Assembly: GCA_022601195.1 (NCBI GenBank)
Contig: JAHZIX010000023.1
Location: forward strand, 1-64,000
DNA: 64,000 nt
Source: Deltaproteobacteria bacterium
Lineage (GTDB): Bacteria > Acidobacteriota > Thermoanaerobaculia > Multivoradales > JAHZIX01
Reading direction: 5' to 3'
In this document: positions 17,405 to 25,523 of the stretch, piece after piece
Position numbering within the stretch: the stretch's first letter is position 1
Layout of the letters: each line of letters starts with the position of its first letter
Program-made: the position numbers and the translations under genes
The notes under the pieces: model-generated
Told to the model about the DNA's origin: nothing
Seen by the model: only the letters and a program-made list of their open reading frames with translations
Databases searched by the model: none

Positions 17405-18376
17405 CTACTCCCCTCCGTCGGAAGCTCCTGGCCAGCGTTCCCACCAATGGCGGAACTGCCGCCATTGGGATTCGAGAAACGCCTTTTGCTGCGGGCTCAG
17501 GGCATCGGTGGGGTTGAGTTGATGTTCGTATTCCGGGTTTCCTTCGAGCACCATCAGGTGCTTGTAGTACAGAACCAGGTCCGGTCCTTCATCGAAGGTG
17601 GACAGTACGCTCAAGGCATTGTCGAGCTCTTTGGCCAGGCACAGAGATTCCGCATCGCCCTCGGCAGCACGCTCGCATAGCTCGATGAGCCGTAGCACCT
17701 CTTTCGGCAAAGCATTGCCGATGCCGGTAATGGCTCCGCCAGCGCCACAGCCGACGAATCCGTGAACCACCTGAGTATCGACCCCGACCATCAGGATGAG
17801 GTTCGGATCGCCGCTGGTGATGTGTTCGGCGGCGTAGCTGAGGGAGGTCGCGCCGCCGAACTCTTTGAAGCCCACAAGATTCGAGTGGTCCCTGCTCAGG
17901 TCAAAGAATAGGTCGGCCTTGGTCTCGAAACCGTAGTAGGGGCTGTTGTAGATGACGGCGGGAATGTTGGAGGCAGCACTGAGAACGTTGGCAAAGTGAG
18001 TCCGCTGGGCAGAGGGGGAAGTACCACGAGACAGGACGCGAGGGATCACCATCAGGCCCGCTGCGCCGACTTGGCTGGCGTGGGCCGCCAGGGAGGCTGC
18101 TCTGCGGGAGTTTTGTGCGCCGGTTCCTACGACTGTGGGGACCCCAGCGGCGACGAGGTGCTCGACCCCTGTTTTGCGGTGCTCGTCGTCGAGGAGGGGC
18201 CAGTCTCCCATGGAGCCGCAGTACACCACTGCACTCATTCCGGCATCGATCAGCTCTTTCCCTTTGCGGGCCAGAGCATCGAAGTCGACGATGCCCTGAG
18301 CCGTACACGGGGTCATCAGTGCCGGCATGCATCCGGCAAATATGTTCTCGGTAGGCAAGTCTTCGTGGTGAGTCAT
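17405..18376 (-). CDS. 1-pyrroline-4-hydroxy-2-carboxylate deaminase (DapA family)
   Basis: 323 residues of the dihydrodipicolinate synthase/N-acetylneuraminate lyase family. The Schiff-base lysine is Lys171 in LVGFKEFGGA and the catalytic tyrosine Tyr143 in VIYNSPYYGF; the N-terminal GCMPALMTPCT and VYCGSMGDWPLL replace the GTTGE motif of lyases. In this gene context the family member deaminates and dehydrates 1-pyrroline-4-hydroxy-2-carboxylate to 2-oxoglutarate semialdehyde and ammonia. It is the first gene of the operon. The ATG at 18376 is preceded by AGGAGG at good spacing. A divergent regulator starts 131 bases away, so the shared gap probably carries both promoters. Confidence 0.9.
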   Translation of the reverse strand: MTHHEDLPTENIFAGCMPALMTPCTAQGIVDFDALARKGKELIDAGMSAVVYCGSMGDWPLLDDEHRKTGVEHLVAAGVPTVVGTGAQNSRRAASLAAHASQVGAAGLMVIPRVLSRGTSPSAQRTHFANVLSAASNIPAVIYNSPYYGFETKADLFFDLSRDHSNLVGFKEFGGATSLSYAAEHITSGDPNLILMVGVDTQVVHGFVGCGAGGAITGIGNALPKEVLRLIELCERAAEGDAESLCLAKELDNALSVLSTFDEGPDLVLYYKHLMVLEGNPEYEHQLNPTDALSPQQKAFLESQWRQFRHWWERWPGASDGGE

Positions 18377-18507
18377 CGCGACCTCCTATGAAGCCAGGTT
18401 TTCTGCAAAACGGACTTCCGTCCTGGACAGCCTTAAGATAGTTACCCTAAGCCTCAAAGTCTTGGCGCCGATTCCACAGCCGACTTGATTTCTGGCACAA
18501 TTGACAA

Positions 18508-19266
18508 ATGGAAGAAGAGATCATGGGGGAGGATTCCCCTCTGGTGCGGCTGCTCGAGCAGCTAGCGGAGCCCTTCACCGCCGAGGCCCTGTTCGATCAG
18601 ATGCCGGAGACCGTGTTCTTCATCAAGAACGCAGAGGGCCAGTACATCTGTGTCAATGACACGTTGGTCATCCGGAGTGGCCAGCGAAACAAGTCGCAGC
18701 TCCTTGGGCGTACCCCGTCGGAGGTCTTCGGGGAAGAGTTGGGCCGCAGCTACGAAGCGCAGGACCGAGAGGTTCTTCGCTCAGGTCGACAGCTCCTCGG
18801 CAAGTTGGAGCTGCACGTTTATCGACAGCGCAAGACGGGTTGGTGCTTGACCAACAAGCTGCCGTTGCGGGGTCTCAATGGTCAGGTCGTCGGTTTGGTG
18901 GGAGTCTCGCGGGACTTGGCTGCGCCCGATCTCAAAGATTGGGATTTCGGCCAGATCGCGGCGACCTTGGCTCATGCCAAGTCTCGATTGGAAGGGCCTC
19001 CCTCGGTCAAGGAAATGGCCGCGGCGGCGAGTTTGTCGGGGTATCAGCTCGATCGAAGAATGAAGCGTCTGTTTGGGCTTTCGGCGGGTCAGTGGTTGCT
19101 CAAGGAACGGATCGGACACGCTTGCCAAGAGCTCATCGAAACGAGGCTACCGATCGCTCAGATCGCCCTCGATTGCGGCTATGCCGACCAGAGTGCTTTC
19201 ACGCGGCAGTTCCGCCGCACTACCGGATGTACGCCGTCGGAGTTCCGGAGTCTGGGCGCTCTTTGA
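18508..19266 (+). CDS. PAS-domain AraC-family regulator, likely of hydroxyproline degradation
   Basis: 252 residues. Residues about 25-135 form a PAS domain (LFDQMPETVFFIKNAEGQYI, QLLGRTPSEVFG, LRGLNGQVVGLVGVSRDL). Residues about 150-252 form an AraC-type pair of helix-turn-helix motifs (SVKEMAAAASLSGYQLDRRM and LPIAQIALDCGYADQSAFTR). A PAS input on an AraC output is less usual than a cupin and suggests sensing of a small ligand, perhaps a pathway intermediate. It is transcribed divergently from the hydroxyproline operon, the usual place for its regulator. The ATG at 18508 follows a short AT-rich stretch without a strong Shine-Dalgarno. Confidence 0.85.
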   Translation: MEEEIMGEDSPLVRLLEQLAEPFTAEALFDQMPETVFFIKNAEGQYICVNDTLVIRSGQRNKSQLLGRTPSEVFGEELGRSYEAQDREVLRSGRQLLGKLELHVYRQRKTGWCLTNKLPLRGLNGQVVGLVGVSRDLAAPDLKDWDFGQIAATLAHAKSRLEGPPSVKEMAAAASLSGYQLDRRMKRLFGLSAGQWLLKERIGHACQELIETRLPIAQIALDCGYADQSAFTRQFRRTTGCTPSEFRSLGAL

Positions 19267-19293
19267 GTCGGCAATTGAGGGTAGAGTGAGGTC

Positions 19294-20136
19294 ATGAGCG
19301 AGAACCCCGCATCCTCTGACTGGGCCGCTGGGCGTGGCGAGAAATGGCGCGCCCAACTCTTTGGTATGGAGCCCATGCTCGCTCCTGTCGACGAACCGCT
19401 GATCGACGCTTTGCGCCTCGACCAGCCTTGTCGGATCGCTGATATTGGATGCGGCGGTGGCGGCACGACTTTAGAGATCCTGCGGCGGGCGCCGGTGGGA
19501 AGCGTCGTCCACGGTTTCGATATCTCGCCCGCCTTGATCGAGTCGGCTCTCGCCCGCTCGCCGTCGGATGAGCCCGCTATCACCTTCGCCCTTGCCGACC
19601 TAGAGACGGCACCGACGCCACAAGAGCCCTATGACCGCTTGGTCTCACGCTTCGGGGTCATGTTCTATGACCATCCACCCACTGCGTTTGCCAAGCTGGC
19701 TGGTTGGCTCGCACCGGGCGGCCGGTTTGTCTTCGCGACCTGGGGCAGCCCGGCTGAGAATCCGTGGATGACCAGCATTCGGGAAGCGGTGGCCGAAGTC
19801 ATCGATGTACCACCTGCCGATCCCGAGGCACCGGGGCCGTTTCGCTATGCCGATGGCGACAAATTGCTCAATTTGCTTCGCGGGGCGGGTTTTAGCGACC
19901 TCGAAGTACTCGATTGGCGTGGAGCGTTGCCGGTTGGCGGTGGGTTGCCGGCCCAGGAGGCGGCCCATTTCGCCCTGGCAGCCTCGTCCATTGGCGCCTT
20001 GCTCGCCGGTGCCGGAGACGAGGCCCTCGATGCCGCACGTCAATCCTTGGCTGAGCGCTTTCATCGGCATCAACAAGGCGGCGCTGTTCGGATGGGAGCC
20101 TGCGTTCACATATTCACCGGTGCTCGCCCCGGCTGA
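19294..20136 (+). CDS. Class I SAM-dependent methyltransferase
   Basis: 280 residues. The SAM-binding motif I is RIADIGCGGGGTTLEIL, followed by an acidic strand end (VVHGFDISPALIE), a motif II/III region (ADLETAPTPQEPYDRLVSRFGVMFYDHP) and the post-motif LAPGGRFVFATWG. It belongs to the broad UbiE/COQ5-like methyltransferases; the substrate cannot be read. It starts 28 bases after the PAS-AraC regulator on the same strand and could be co-transcribed with it, though there is no pathway reason for this. The ATG at 19294 gives the normal length. Confidence 0.8.
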   Translation: MSENPASSDWAAGRGEKWRAQLFGMEPMLAPVDEPLIDALRLDQPCRIADIGCGGGGTTLEILRRAPVGSVVHGFDISPALIESALARSPSDEPAITFALADLETAPTPQEPYDRLVSRFGVMFYDHPPTAFAKLAGWLAPGGRFVFATWGSPAENPWMTSIREAVAEVIDVPPADPEAPGPFRYADGDKLLNLLRGAGFSDLEVLDWRGALPVGGGLPAQEAAHFALAASSIGALLAGAGDEALDAARQSLAERFHRHQQGGAVRMGACVHIFTGARPG

Positions 20137-20421
20137 GGGGGTGCCAAGGTGGAGTTGGCTCCACCCGACCGACGGTTCCGATCCTAAGATTGTGGTGAAG
20201 AATTCTTCGTCCCGCCCCGGCTAGGGCGCAGAGCCTCCTGGAACATCTTGAAGGGCCAGGGTTCTGAAGGGCTCCCGGAAGGGGGGGCAAAGAGCCGGAG
20301 TCAAGCGCTGGCTTCTCTCCATCGGTTGGCAGTTCGAGGTATCCCTGCCGGTCAAAGCTGGTTCGATGTGGGCCCTATTTCGCGAATGGCTTCCATTCTC
20401 TATTTCGTGACCCATTCTTCG

Positions 20422-20527
20422 GCCAGTCTTGCCAGTCTTGCCAGTCTTGCCAGTCTTGCCAGTCTTGCCAGTCTTGCCAGTCTTGCCAGTCTTGCCAGTC
20501 TTGCCAGTCTTGCCAGTCTTGCCAGTC
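20422..20527. repeat. 9-bp tandem repeat (GCCAGTCTT), 11 perfect copies plus a partial one
   Basis: The unit GCCAGTCTT is repeated without a single mismatch from 20422 to 20520, then breaks down at GCCAGTC (20521-20527). The unit length keeps all frames open: in one frame it reads Ser-Leu-Ala repeats, and on the other strand Asp-Trp-Gln repeats. It lies just downstream of the exporter gene stop at 20542 and within the 405-base gap after the methyltransferase gene. I see no supported gene in that gap. Confidence 0.95.
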
Positions 20528-20541
20528 CCTTGGCAGCCTCC

Positions 20542-21492
20542 TCAGCCTCTTCCGGTGGCCCGGTCTTTTCGGGAAGTCAGCCACGCTCCGGCCACTACCA
20601 GGGCTGTTCCGGCCAAGGCTGTGGGCTCGATGGCTTCGCCTCGCAGAGCAAAGCCGAGAGCGACAGCCACCGGAGCCCCCAAATAAATGGGTACCGATCC
20701 ACGAGTGCTACCGACCTTTCCCACTAGGGAGATCATCATGACGAAGGCGAGGCCGGTGCCAAGGATACCGAGGGGAAGCATGGCGAGAAGAGATCCTGCA
20801 GCGAAGCTTGAGCCGGGAAGGTGAAAGAGTCCGAAAGGCACCACGACCAGCAGAGATACCAATTGGGCTCGCAGCAGGACCGGCAACGCGCCGTAGCGCT
20901 GTTGGAGGGGGACCGTGAGGTTCGCTGCCAGTCCGTAGAGAACCACCGAGAAGGCGATGAGCCCAATCCCTAGGGCAGTCGATGGGGAGCCAGAAAGTTC
21001 CGGCCCCGAGATAGCAACCACTCCGACGAAGCCCAAGCAGAGCCCCAAGAGTTGCACTCGGCCAGGCATTCGGCCCAGAAGCAGAGTCGCCCAGGCGGCA
21101 GTGGTCAGGGGCACTGCTCCATTCAACATCCCCGCCATCGAGGAATCGACCCACTGCTGTGCAATGGGGAAGAGAGACAGGGGAATGCCGATCCAGAGCA
21201 GCCCGACAAGGGCGATGGGCGCCCAATCCGCTCGGTCGACAGGGACCCGGGCCTTTCGAAAGCACGACAGCGCAGTCGCGCCGAGGAGCACTCGAATCAT
21301 CGCGACGACGCCAGGGCGTAGGGTGTCGAGGCCGATGTCGATCCAGAGAAAGGAGGATCCCCAGATGACGGCGATGGCACCGAGAAGGGCCCACTCCTTC
21401 GCACCAAAGGCATCGGAGACAAGACCCTCGGCACTTCTTAGGAATCGGGGAGCTTTGCGGAACTCGGTCGTTGGGGCGGTTTGAACTTTCAT
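20542..21492 (-). CDS. EamA-type DMT-superfamily transporter
   Basis: 316 residues with about ten hydrophobic helices in two EamA halves. The first half opens AKEWALLGAIAVIWGSSFLWIDIGL, with the WGSxF motif typical of the family; the second half includes LGIGLIAFSVVLYGLAANL and ends IYLGAPVAVALGFALRGEAI. Members export amino acids or other metabolites across the inner membrane. It is divergent from a LysR regulator 94 bases away, a frequent regulator-exporter pairing, so expression is probably controlled by that regulator. The ATG at 21492 is close to GAGAGGATGAA. The C-terminus ends just before the 9-bp tandem repeat. Confidence 0.85.
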   Translation of the reverse strand: MKVQTAPTTEFRKAPRFLRSAEGLVSDAFGAKEWALLGAIAVIWGSSFLWIDIGLDTLRPGVVAMIRVLLGATALSCFRKARVPVDRADWAPIALVGLLWIGIPLSLFPIAQQWVDSSMAGMLNGAVPLTTAAWATLLLGRMPGRVQLLGLCLGFVGVVAISGPELSGSPSTALGIGLIAFSVVLYGLAANLTVPLQQRYGALPVLLRAQLVSLLVVVPFGLFHLPGSSFAAGSLLAMLPLGILGTGLAFVMMISLVGKVGSTRGSVPIYLGAPVAVALGFALRGEAIEPTALAGTALVVAGAWLTSRKDRATGRG

Positions 21493-21539
21493 TTCATCCT
21501 CTCTTCAAGAGTTCTGCGGAGAATGAGCGGAAAGGTTCT

Positions 21540-21586
21540 ATTAGACAAGCGAAACTTTTTTGTCAGTTCCGTGTAGAATTTCTAAT
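21540..21586. promoter_or_regulatory. Dyad in the exporter/LysR intergenic region, possible LysR operator
   Basis: Nested inverted repeats: ATTAGA (21540-21545) with TCTAAT (21581-21586), and GACAA (21544-21548) with TTGTC (21560-21564). LysR proteins bind such dyads in the shared promoter of divergent genes. This is a pattern match only. Confidence 0.35.
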
Positions 21587-22486
21587 ATGTTAGATCTTCA
21601 TCGTCTCCGAACTCTCCAGGCCGTCGCTCGCCATGGTTCTGTTAGCGCAGCTGCCGAGGCGTTGTACCTGACCGCTTCGGCGGTGTCCCAACAACTCGGA
21701 AAGTTGGAGAGGGAAGTCGGCCAACAGCTCCTGGAGCCCCAGGGTCGTGGTATACGGCTCACCGCCGCTGCAGAATTGCTCGTCGGGCATACGGCACGCA
21801 TTCTCTCCCTGGTCGAAGAAGCTGAGGCGGACCTAGAGGCGAAGCGTGGAGTGGTCCATGGCAGCCTGACAGTGGGCGCTTTTGCGACGGCGGCCCGAGA
21901 TTTGATTCCGCCCACCCTGCGGGCCCTCCGCATCAGCTACCCGGCCCTGCGCCTTAGCCTGCGGGAAACGGAGCCGGATCAGGCCCTTCTCTCGGTCGGT
22001 AGGGGGGACTTGGACGTCGCGATCGTAGTCAGTTGGAGCAACTCCCTTTTAGCGATCCCGGAGCAGCTTTCTCGGGAGCATCTGTTCGACGACCAGGCCG
22101 ACCTGGCTCTGCCGGTGGATCACCCCCTAGCCAGCCGTACATCGGTAGATTTGGAAGAGTTGACCGATCAAGACTGGATCAGCTGGTCTCGGGGCTCGAT
22201 CTGTCGCGACTGGCTCGTCCAGACCCTGCGCCATCTAGGGACGGAGCCGCGTATTGCCCACACGGCCATGGAGCACGCCACCCAGCTAGCCCTGGTAGGG
22301 GCCGGCCTCGGGGCAGCTATCATCCCGCGCCTCGGTCGCGGCTCGATACCGAATACCGTACGACTCCTGCGGATCCGATCCCCCCTCGTGCGGCCGATCT
22401 TTGCCGTATGGCCCAAAGGTTCCACTCGGCGACCGGCGGTGGCGGCCCTCCTCGAGGCTCTTCGGGAACAGGTGGCCGTTTCTTAG
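21587..22486 (+). CDS. LysR-family transcriptional regulator
   Basis: 299 residues. The winged helix-turn-helix is at the N-terminus (MLDLHRLRTLQAVARHGSVS, AAEALYLTASAVSQQLGKLE), followed by the co-inducer domain (VHGSLTVGAFATAARDLIPP, VGRGDLDVAIVV, VGAGLGAAIIPRLGRG). The start at MLDLHR fits the family N-terminus; a GTG nine codons earlier gives a longer alternative. It is divergent from the EamA-type exporter and probably controls it in response to an amino acid or related effector. The gap to the next gene (22487-22740) shows nothing I can name. Confidence 0.9.
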   Translation: MLDLHRLRTLQAVARHGSVSAAAEALYLTASAVSQQLGKLEREVGQQLLEPQGRGIRLTAAAELLVGHTARILSLVEEAEADLEAKRGVVHGSLTVGAFATAARDLIPPTLRALRISYPALRLSLRETEPDQALLSVGRGDLDVAIVVSWSNSLLAIPEQLSREHLFDDQADLALPVDHPLASRTSVDLEELTDQDWISWSRGSICRDWLVQTLRHLGTEPRIAHTAMEHATQLALVGAGLGAAIIPRLGRGSIPNTVRLLRIRSPLVRPIFAVWPKGSTRRPAVAALLEALREQVAVS

Positions 22487-22740
22487 TGGGTCTGTTGATC
22501 GCCCACCGAGGCGGCTACCCATTTTGATCAAGGAGGCGGACTGGCGGATCTTCCCGGTTGGGGCTGGAGGTGGCTGCGAGGGGTAGGCTCAGGGGAGACG
22601 GCCCCGAGGTGGGAGTGAGCTATCATGGGATTCCCTCCCTGCTGGACGGCGCTGGGTTTTCCGACGCCTCTTTGAGTTAGCGTTCTCTCGATTCGGAATC
22701 AAAGAGAGCTTCACTACAGGCTCTTAGAGAGGAGACGACC

Positions 22741-25482
22741 ATGCCGAGCTCTAGATCCAATTCGCGTCGAGGTTCATCCCGCCTCCGGAGGAGGTTACGG
22801 TTCGGCTTGGCGGTCGCCATTCTGAGTAGTGGTTTTGTATCTTCAGGATATGCCGGAGGGCCCGAGCGGTTCGTCGGCCCTCCCAGCGACCCTTGGGTAC
22901 CGAACTTTGCTCACCCGGACGTCGCCGGAGGCCCATTGGTGCCCTCGGTGCAGGATGGACACTGGTCCGACCCAGGTACTTGGGGTGGCACGATTCCGGG
23001 AGCTGGCGATGTTGCGATCGTGCGTCACGACCTAACCTTCACCAGCGGTACCGCCTACGACGTAGTCGTCGAAGCCGGCGGCCAACTCAGGTTTCGAACG
23101 GACGTCGACACTTCCCTCGAGGTGGGCACCTTGCAGGTGCTTGTCGGAGGTACTCTGGAAGTAGGTACTACCGCCGCTCCGGTGCCGCCGGGTACCACCG
23201 CGGAAATCGTCTTTGTAGACCGCCCCATCGACACCAGCGTGGACCCGGGGCAATACGGCAACGGTTTGCTCGTTTTGGGGACGATCCGTCTCCATGGTGC
23301 CCCCCAAGGTGCCCCCTTCGTTCGCCTCGCCACCGAGCCTCGAGCTGGAGATCTCCAGCTTCAGCTGTTGCATTCCGTCAGCGGTTGGCGAAAGGGGGAC
23401 CGGCTGTTGCTCCCGGACACTCGTCACGTGGACCCCAGGACCGAGAACGGCTTCGTGTCCCGTTCGGAGATCGTGGCTCTCGGGGACAGCGACGATCAAG
23501 CGGTCAGTCGGGCCCTCCAAGCTGCGGTCGCTTTTGATCACCTGGGTGCCCGCGATCTGGATGGCAACCTGGATTTCTTGCCCCATGTCGCCAACTTGAG
23601 CCGCAATGTAGTTCTGCGCTCCGCTGCCCCCTCCGGCACCCGAGGCCACGTCCAGGCTCTGTTCCGAGCCTATGTCGACATGCGGTACGCACTCTTTCTC
23701 GATTTGGGTCGGACCACAGCCCATGCGCTCGACTCGACCATCTTCGATGGTGCCGGCAACGCCACTCACATTGGCACCAACCAAGCCGGCCGATATCCGG
23801 TTCACGCCCATCACCTCATCGGCCCGGAAACGGCGCAGGCGAATGGCTACCAATTCACTGTGGTCGGCAACGCCATCGATGGAGGTCTCGACGAGCACCC
23901 CTTCAAGTGGGGCATCGCGGTTCATGCCGCCCATTACGGCCTGGTGGCAGACAATGTGCTTTTCAACTATGCGGGATCCCTGTTCGTCACCGAAAATGGC
24001 AGCGAGAGCAACAATCTCATCGAAGGCAACCTCGCGGTCCGCTGTAGCTCCTTCGGCCCCCTCAACACCAACGATCGGGGAACCGCTGGAACCGCTTTCT
24101 GGTTCCGCGGTGGCAACAATCGGGTGCGTTCCAATGTCGCCAGCGATGCTCGGGCATCCGGCTTCAGTCTCAACGCTTACCGGTTGGGAAACGAGACTCA
24201 TATGATCCCTGCCGAGCAGGGCGGTACGTCCGTAGTGCCGACCAATATGAATGCTCTGCCAATTCTCGAGCTGGCGGACAACGAAGCTTACGGTCCCATG
24301 TTCTTTGGCCTGGATCTTTGGGAAATCGGTTCCACGGGAGAGCTTCTTCATGAGACTGCCCCCAGTGTCGTGCGCGATACCCGCCTGTGGCATTTCTGGC
24401 GCCACGGCAGCTTCGTCTACCGTAGCCATCGGCTGACTTTCCAGGATTTGACGATCCGCGGTGATCCGGCTTGGCTCCCCAACCGGTTCGTCAACCCGGT
24501 GGGCCTCGACCTTGGCAGTATCTACCGGCTCCGGAACATCGCCGTGCGCGGAGCCGATATTCAGGGCCTTCGAGTGGGCATTCAGGTCGATCTTCCCGGG
24601 CTTCCAGCGGATGCCGTAGGCAATGTCTCCAGCCAGCCGTCGCCCCAGGACCGAACCGCCGAGCTGGTTATCCAGGACAGCTTTCTCCGCAACTACTTCG
24701 ATCTCAGTCTCACCAGCCGTCGCGACCTGGGCTCCCCCCGGCGAACGGCTCTGTGCAATGTGGATTTCGAGACCGTCGACGTGGGTGTCGTCGATGGCGA
24801 GCCGGAGCGGTCCATCGCCATGAGCTACAGCTTTGGTCTCGACCGCAACGTGGTGTCACCGGACGAGCTGTGGGTCTTCAACCACGATGGCACGGGCGAT
24901 GACTTTCAGGTCTTTTTTCCGGAGCAAGACCCTAGCTTCATCGTGCCGCAAACCTCGGCGGACGGGCGCAGGATCGGCTCGCCGGTGCCGGGTCTCACCA
25001 ATCAGGAGAATTGGGACATGTTTGGCATCGCCATTGCTGGAGAGATCCCACCTTGCCTCGATGCTTCGACCCATCCGAATGTGCGGGGATTTACCTGTCC
25101 CCTCGATGGTCTCGTCGGTACCACCGACGTGTCGGCACCTACGGCTCCGAGTACCTTACGGGCCGTCGATACCAGCTCTTGCAGTGGCGGAGTCCAGCTC
25201 ACCTGGTCCGAAGCGTGTGATGACTTTGGTATTACCGGCTACCGCGTTTTTCGGGACGGAATCGAAATGGCGACCGTTTCCGGTGCCTCCTGGGTCGACA
25301 CCGACGTCGTCACTGGTCTCAGCTACCGATATGTCGTCCATGCCGTTGACGGGGCCGGCAATACCTCGGAGGCCTCGAACGCCTCTTTGGTCGCGGTGCT
25401 CGGTACCCCGGTCGCGAACGCGCTCTTCTGTGATGGCTTCGAGTCCGGTGACCTGGCTGCCTGGAGCACTGTGGTGCCCTAG
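22741..25482 (+). CDS. Secreted G8-domain / parallel beta-helix protein with FnIII and GFESGD tail
   Basis: 913 residues. A basic N-terminus and hydrophobic segment (RRRLRFGLAVAILSSGFVSS) form a signal peptide. Residues about 74-200 match a G8 domain (HWSDPGTWGGTIPGAGDVAI, VVVEAGGQLRFRTDVD), as in animal CEMIP/TMEM2 hyaluronidases and polyductin. Residues 200-740 look like a right-handed beta-helix (repeated N-x-L/V/I patterns, HAHHLIGPETAQANGYQFTV). Residues about 795-885 form a fibronectin III domain, and the end is ALFCDGFESGDLAAWS. It is probably an exported polysaccharide-binding or -degrading protein. The ATG at 22741 has a Shine-Dalgarno (GAGAGGAGACGACC). A second protein in the window shares the C-terminal motif. 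Confidence 0.75.
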   Translation: MPSSRSNSRRGSSRLRRRLRFGLAVAILSSGFVSSGYAGGPERFVGPPSDPWVPNFAHPDVAGGPLVPSVQDGHWSDPGTWGGTIPGAGDVAIVRHDLTFTSGTAYDVVVEAGGQLRFRTDVDTSLEVGTLQVLVGGTLEVGTTAAPVPPGTTAEIVFVDRPIDTSVDPGQYGNGLLVLGTIRLHGAPQGAPFVRLATEPRAGDLQLQLLHSVSGWRKGDRLLLPDTRHVDPRTENGFVSRSEIVALGDSDDQAVSRALQAAVAFDHLGARDLDGNLDFLPHVANLSRNVVLRSAAPSGTRGHVQALFRAYVDMRYALFLDLGRTTAHALDSTIFDGAGNATHIGTNQAGRYPVHAHHLIGPETAQANGYQFTVVGNAIDGGLDEHPFKWGIAVHAAHYGLVADNVLFNYAGSLFVTENGSESNNLIEGNLAVRCSSFGPLNTNDRGTAGTAFWFRGGNNRVRSNVASDARASGFSLNAYRLGNETHMIPAEQGGTSVVPTNMNALPILELADNEAYGPMFFGLDLWEIGSTGELLHETAPSVVRDTRLWHFWRHGSFVYRSHRLTFQDLTIRGDPAWLPNRFVNPVGLDLGSIYRLRNIAVRGADIQGLRVGIQVDLPGLPADAVGNVSSQPSPQDRTAELVIQDSFLRNYFDLSLTSRRDLGSPRRTALCNVDFETVDVGVVDGEPERSIAMSYSFGLDRNVVSPDELWVFNHDGTGDDFQVFFPEQDPSFIVPQTSADGRRIGSPVPGLTNQENWDMFGIAIAGEIPPCLDASTHPNVRGFTCPLDGLVGTTDVSAPTAPSTLRAVDTSSCSGGVQLTWSEACDDFGITGYRVFRDGIEMATVSGASWVDTDVVTGLSYRYVVHAVDGAGNTSEASNASLVAVLGTPVANALFCDGFESGDLAAWSTVVP

Positions 25483-25523
25483 TCATCTGTGACGAAAGTC
25501 TCTCGGGCTCCGTGCCTCACAAC

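Noticed and set aside
23032..24429. 465-codon open frame on the minus strand inside the G8 protein gene
   Set aside because: It lies fully antisense to a gene with clear domains and has no family match; long antisense frames are common in GC-rich DNA.
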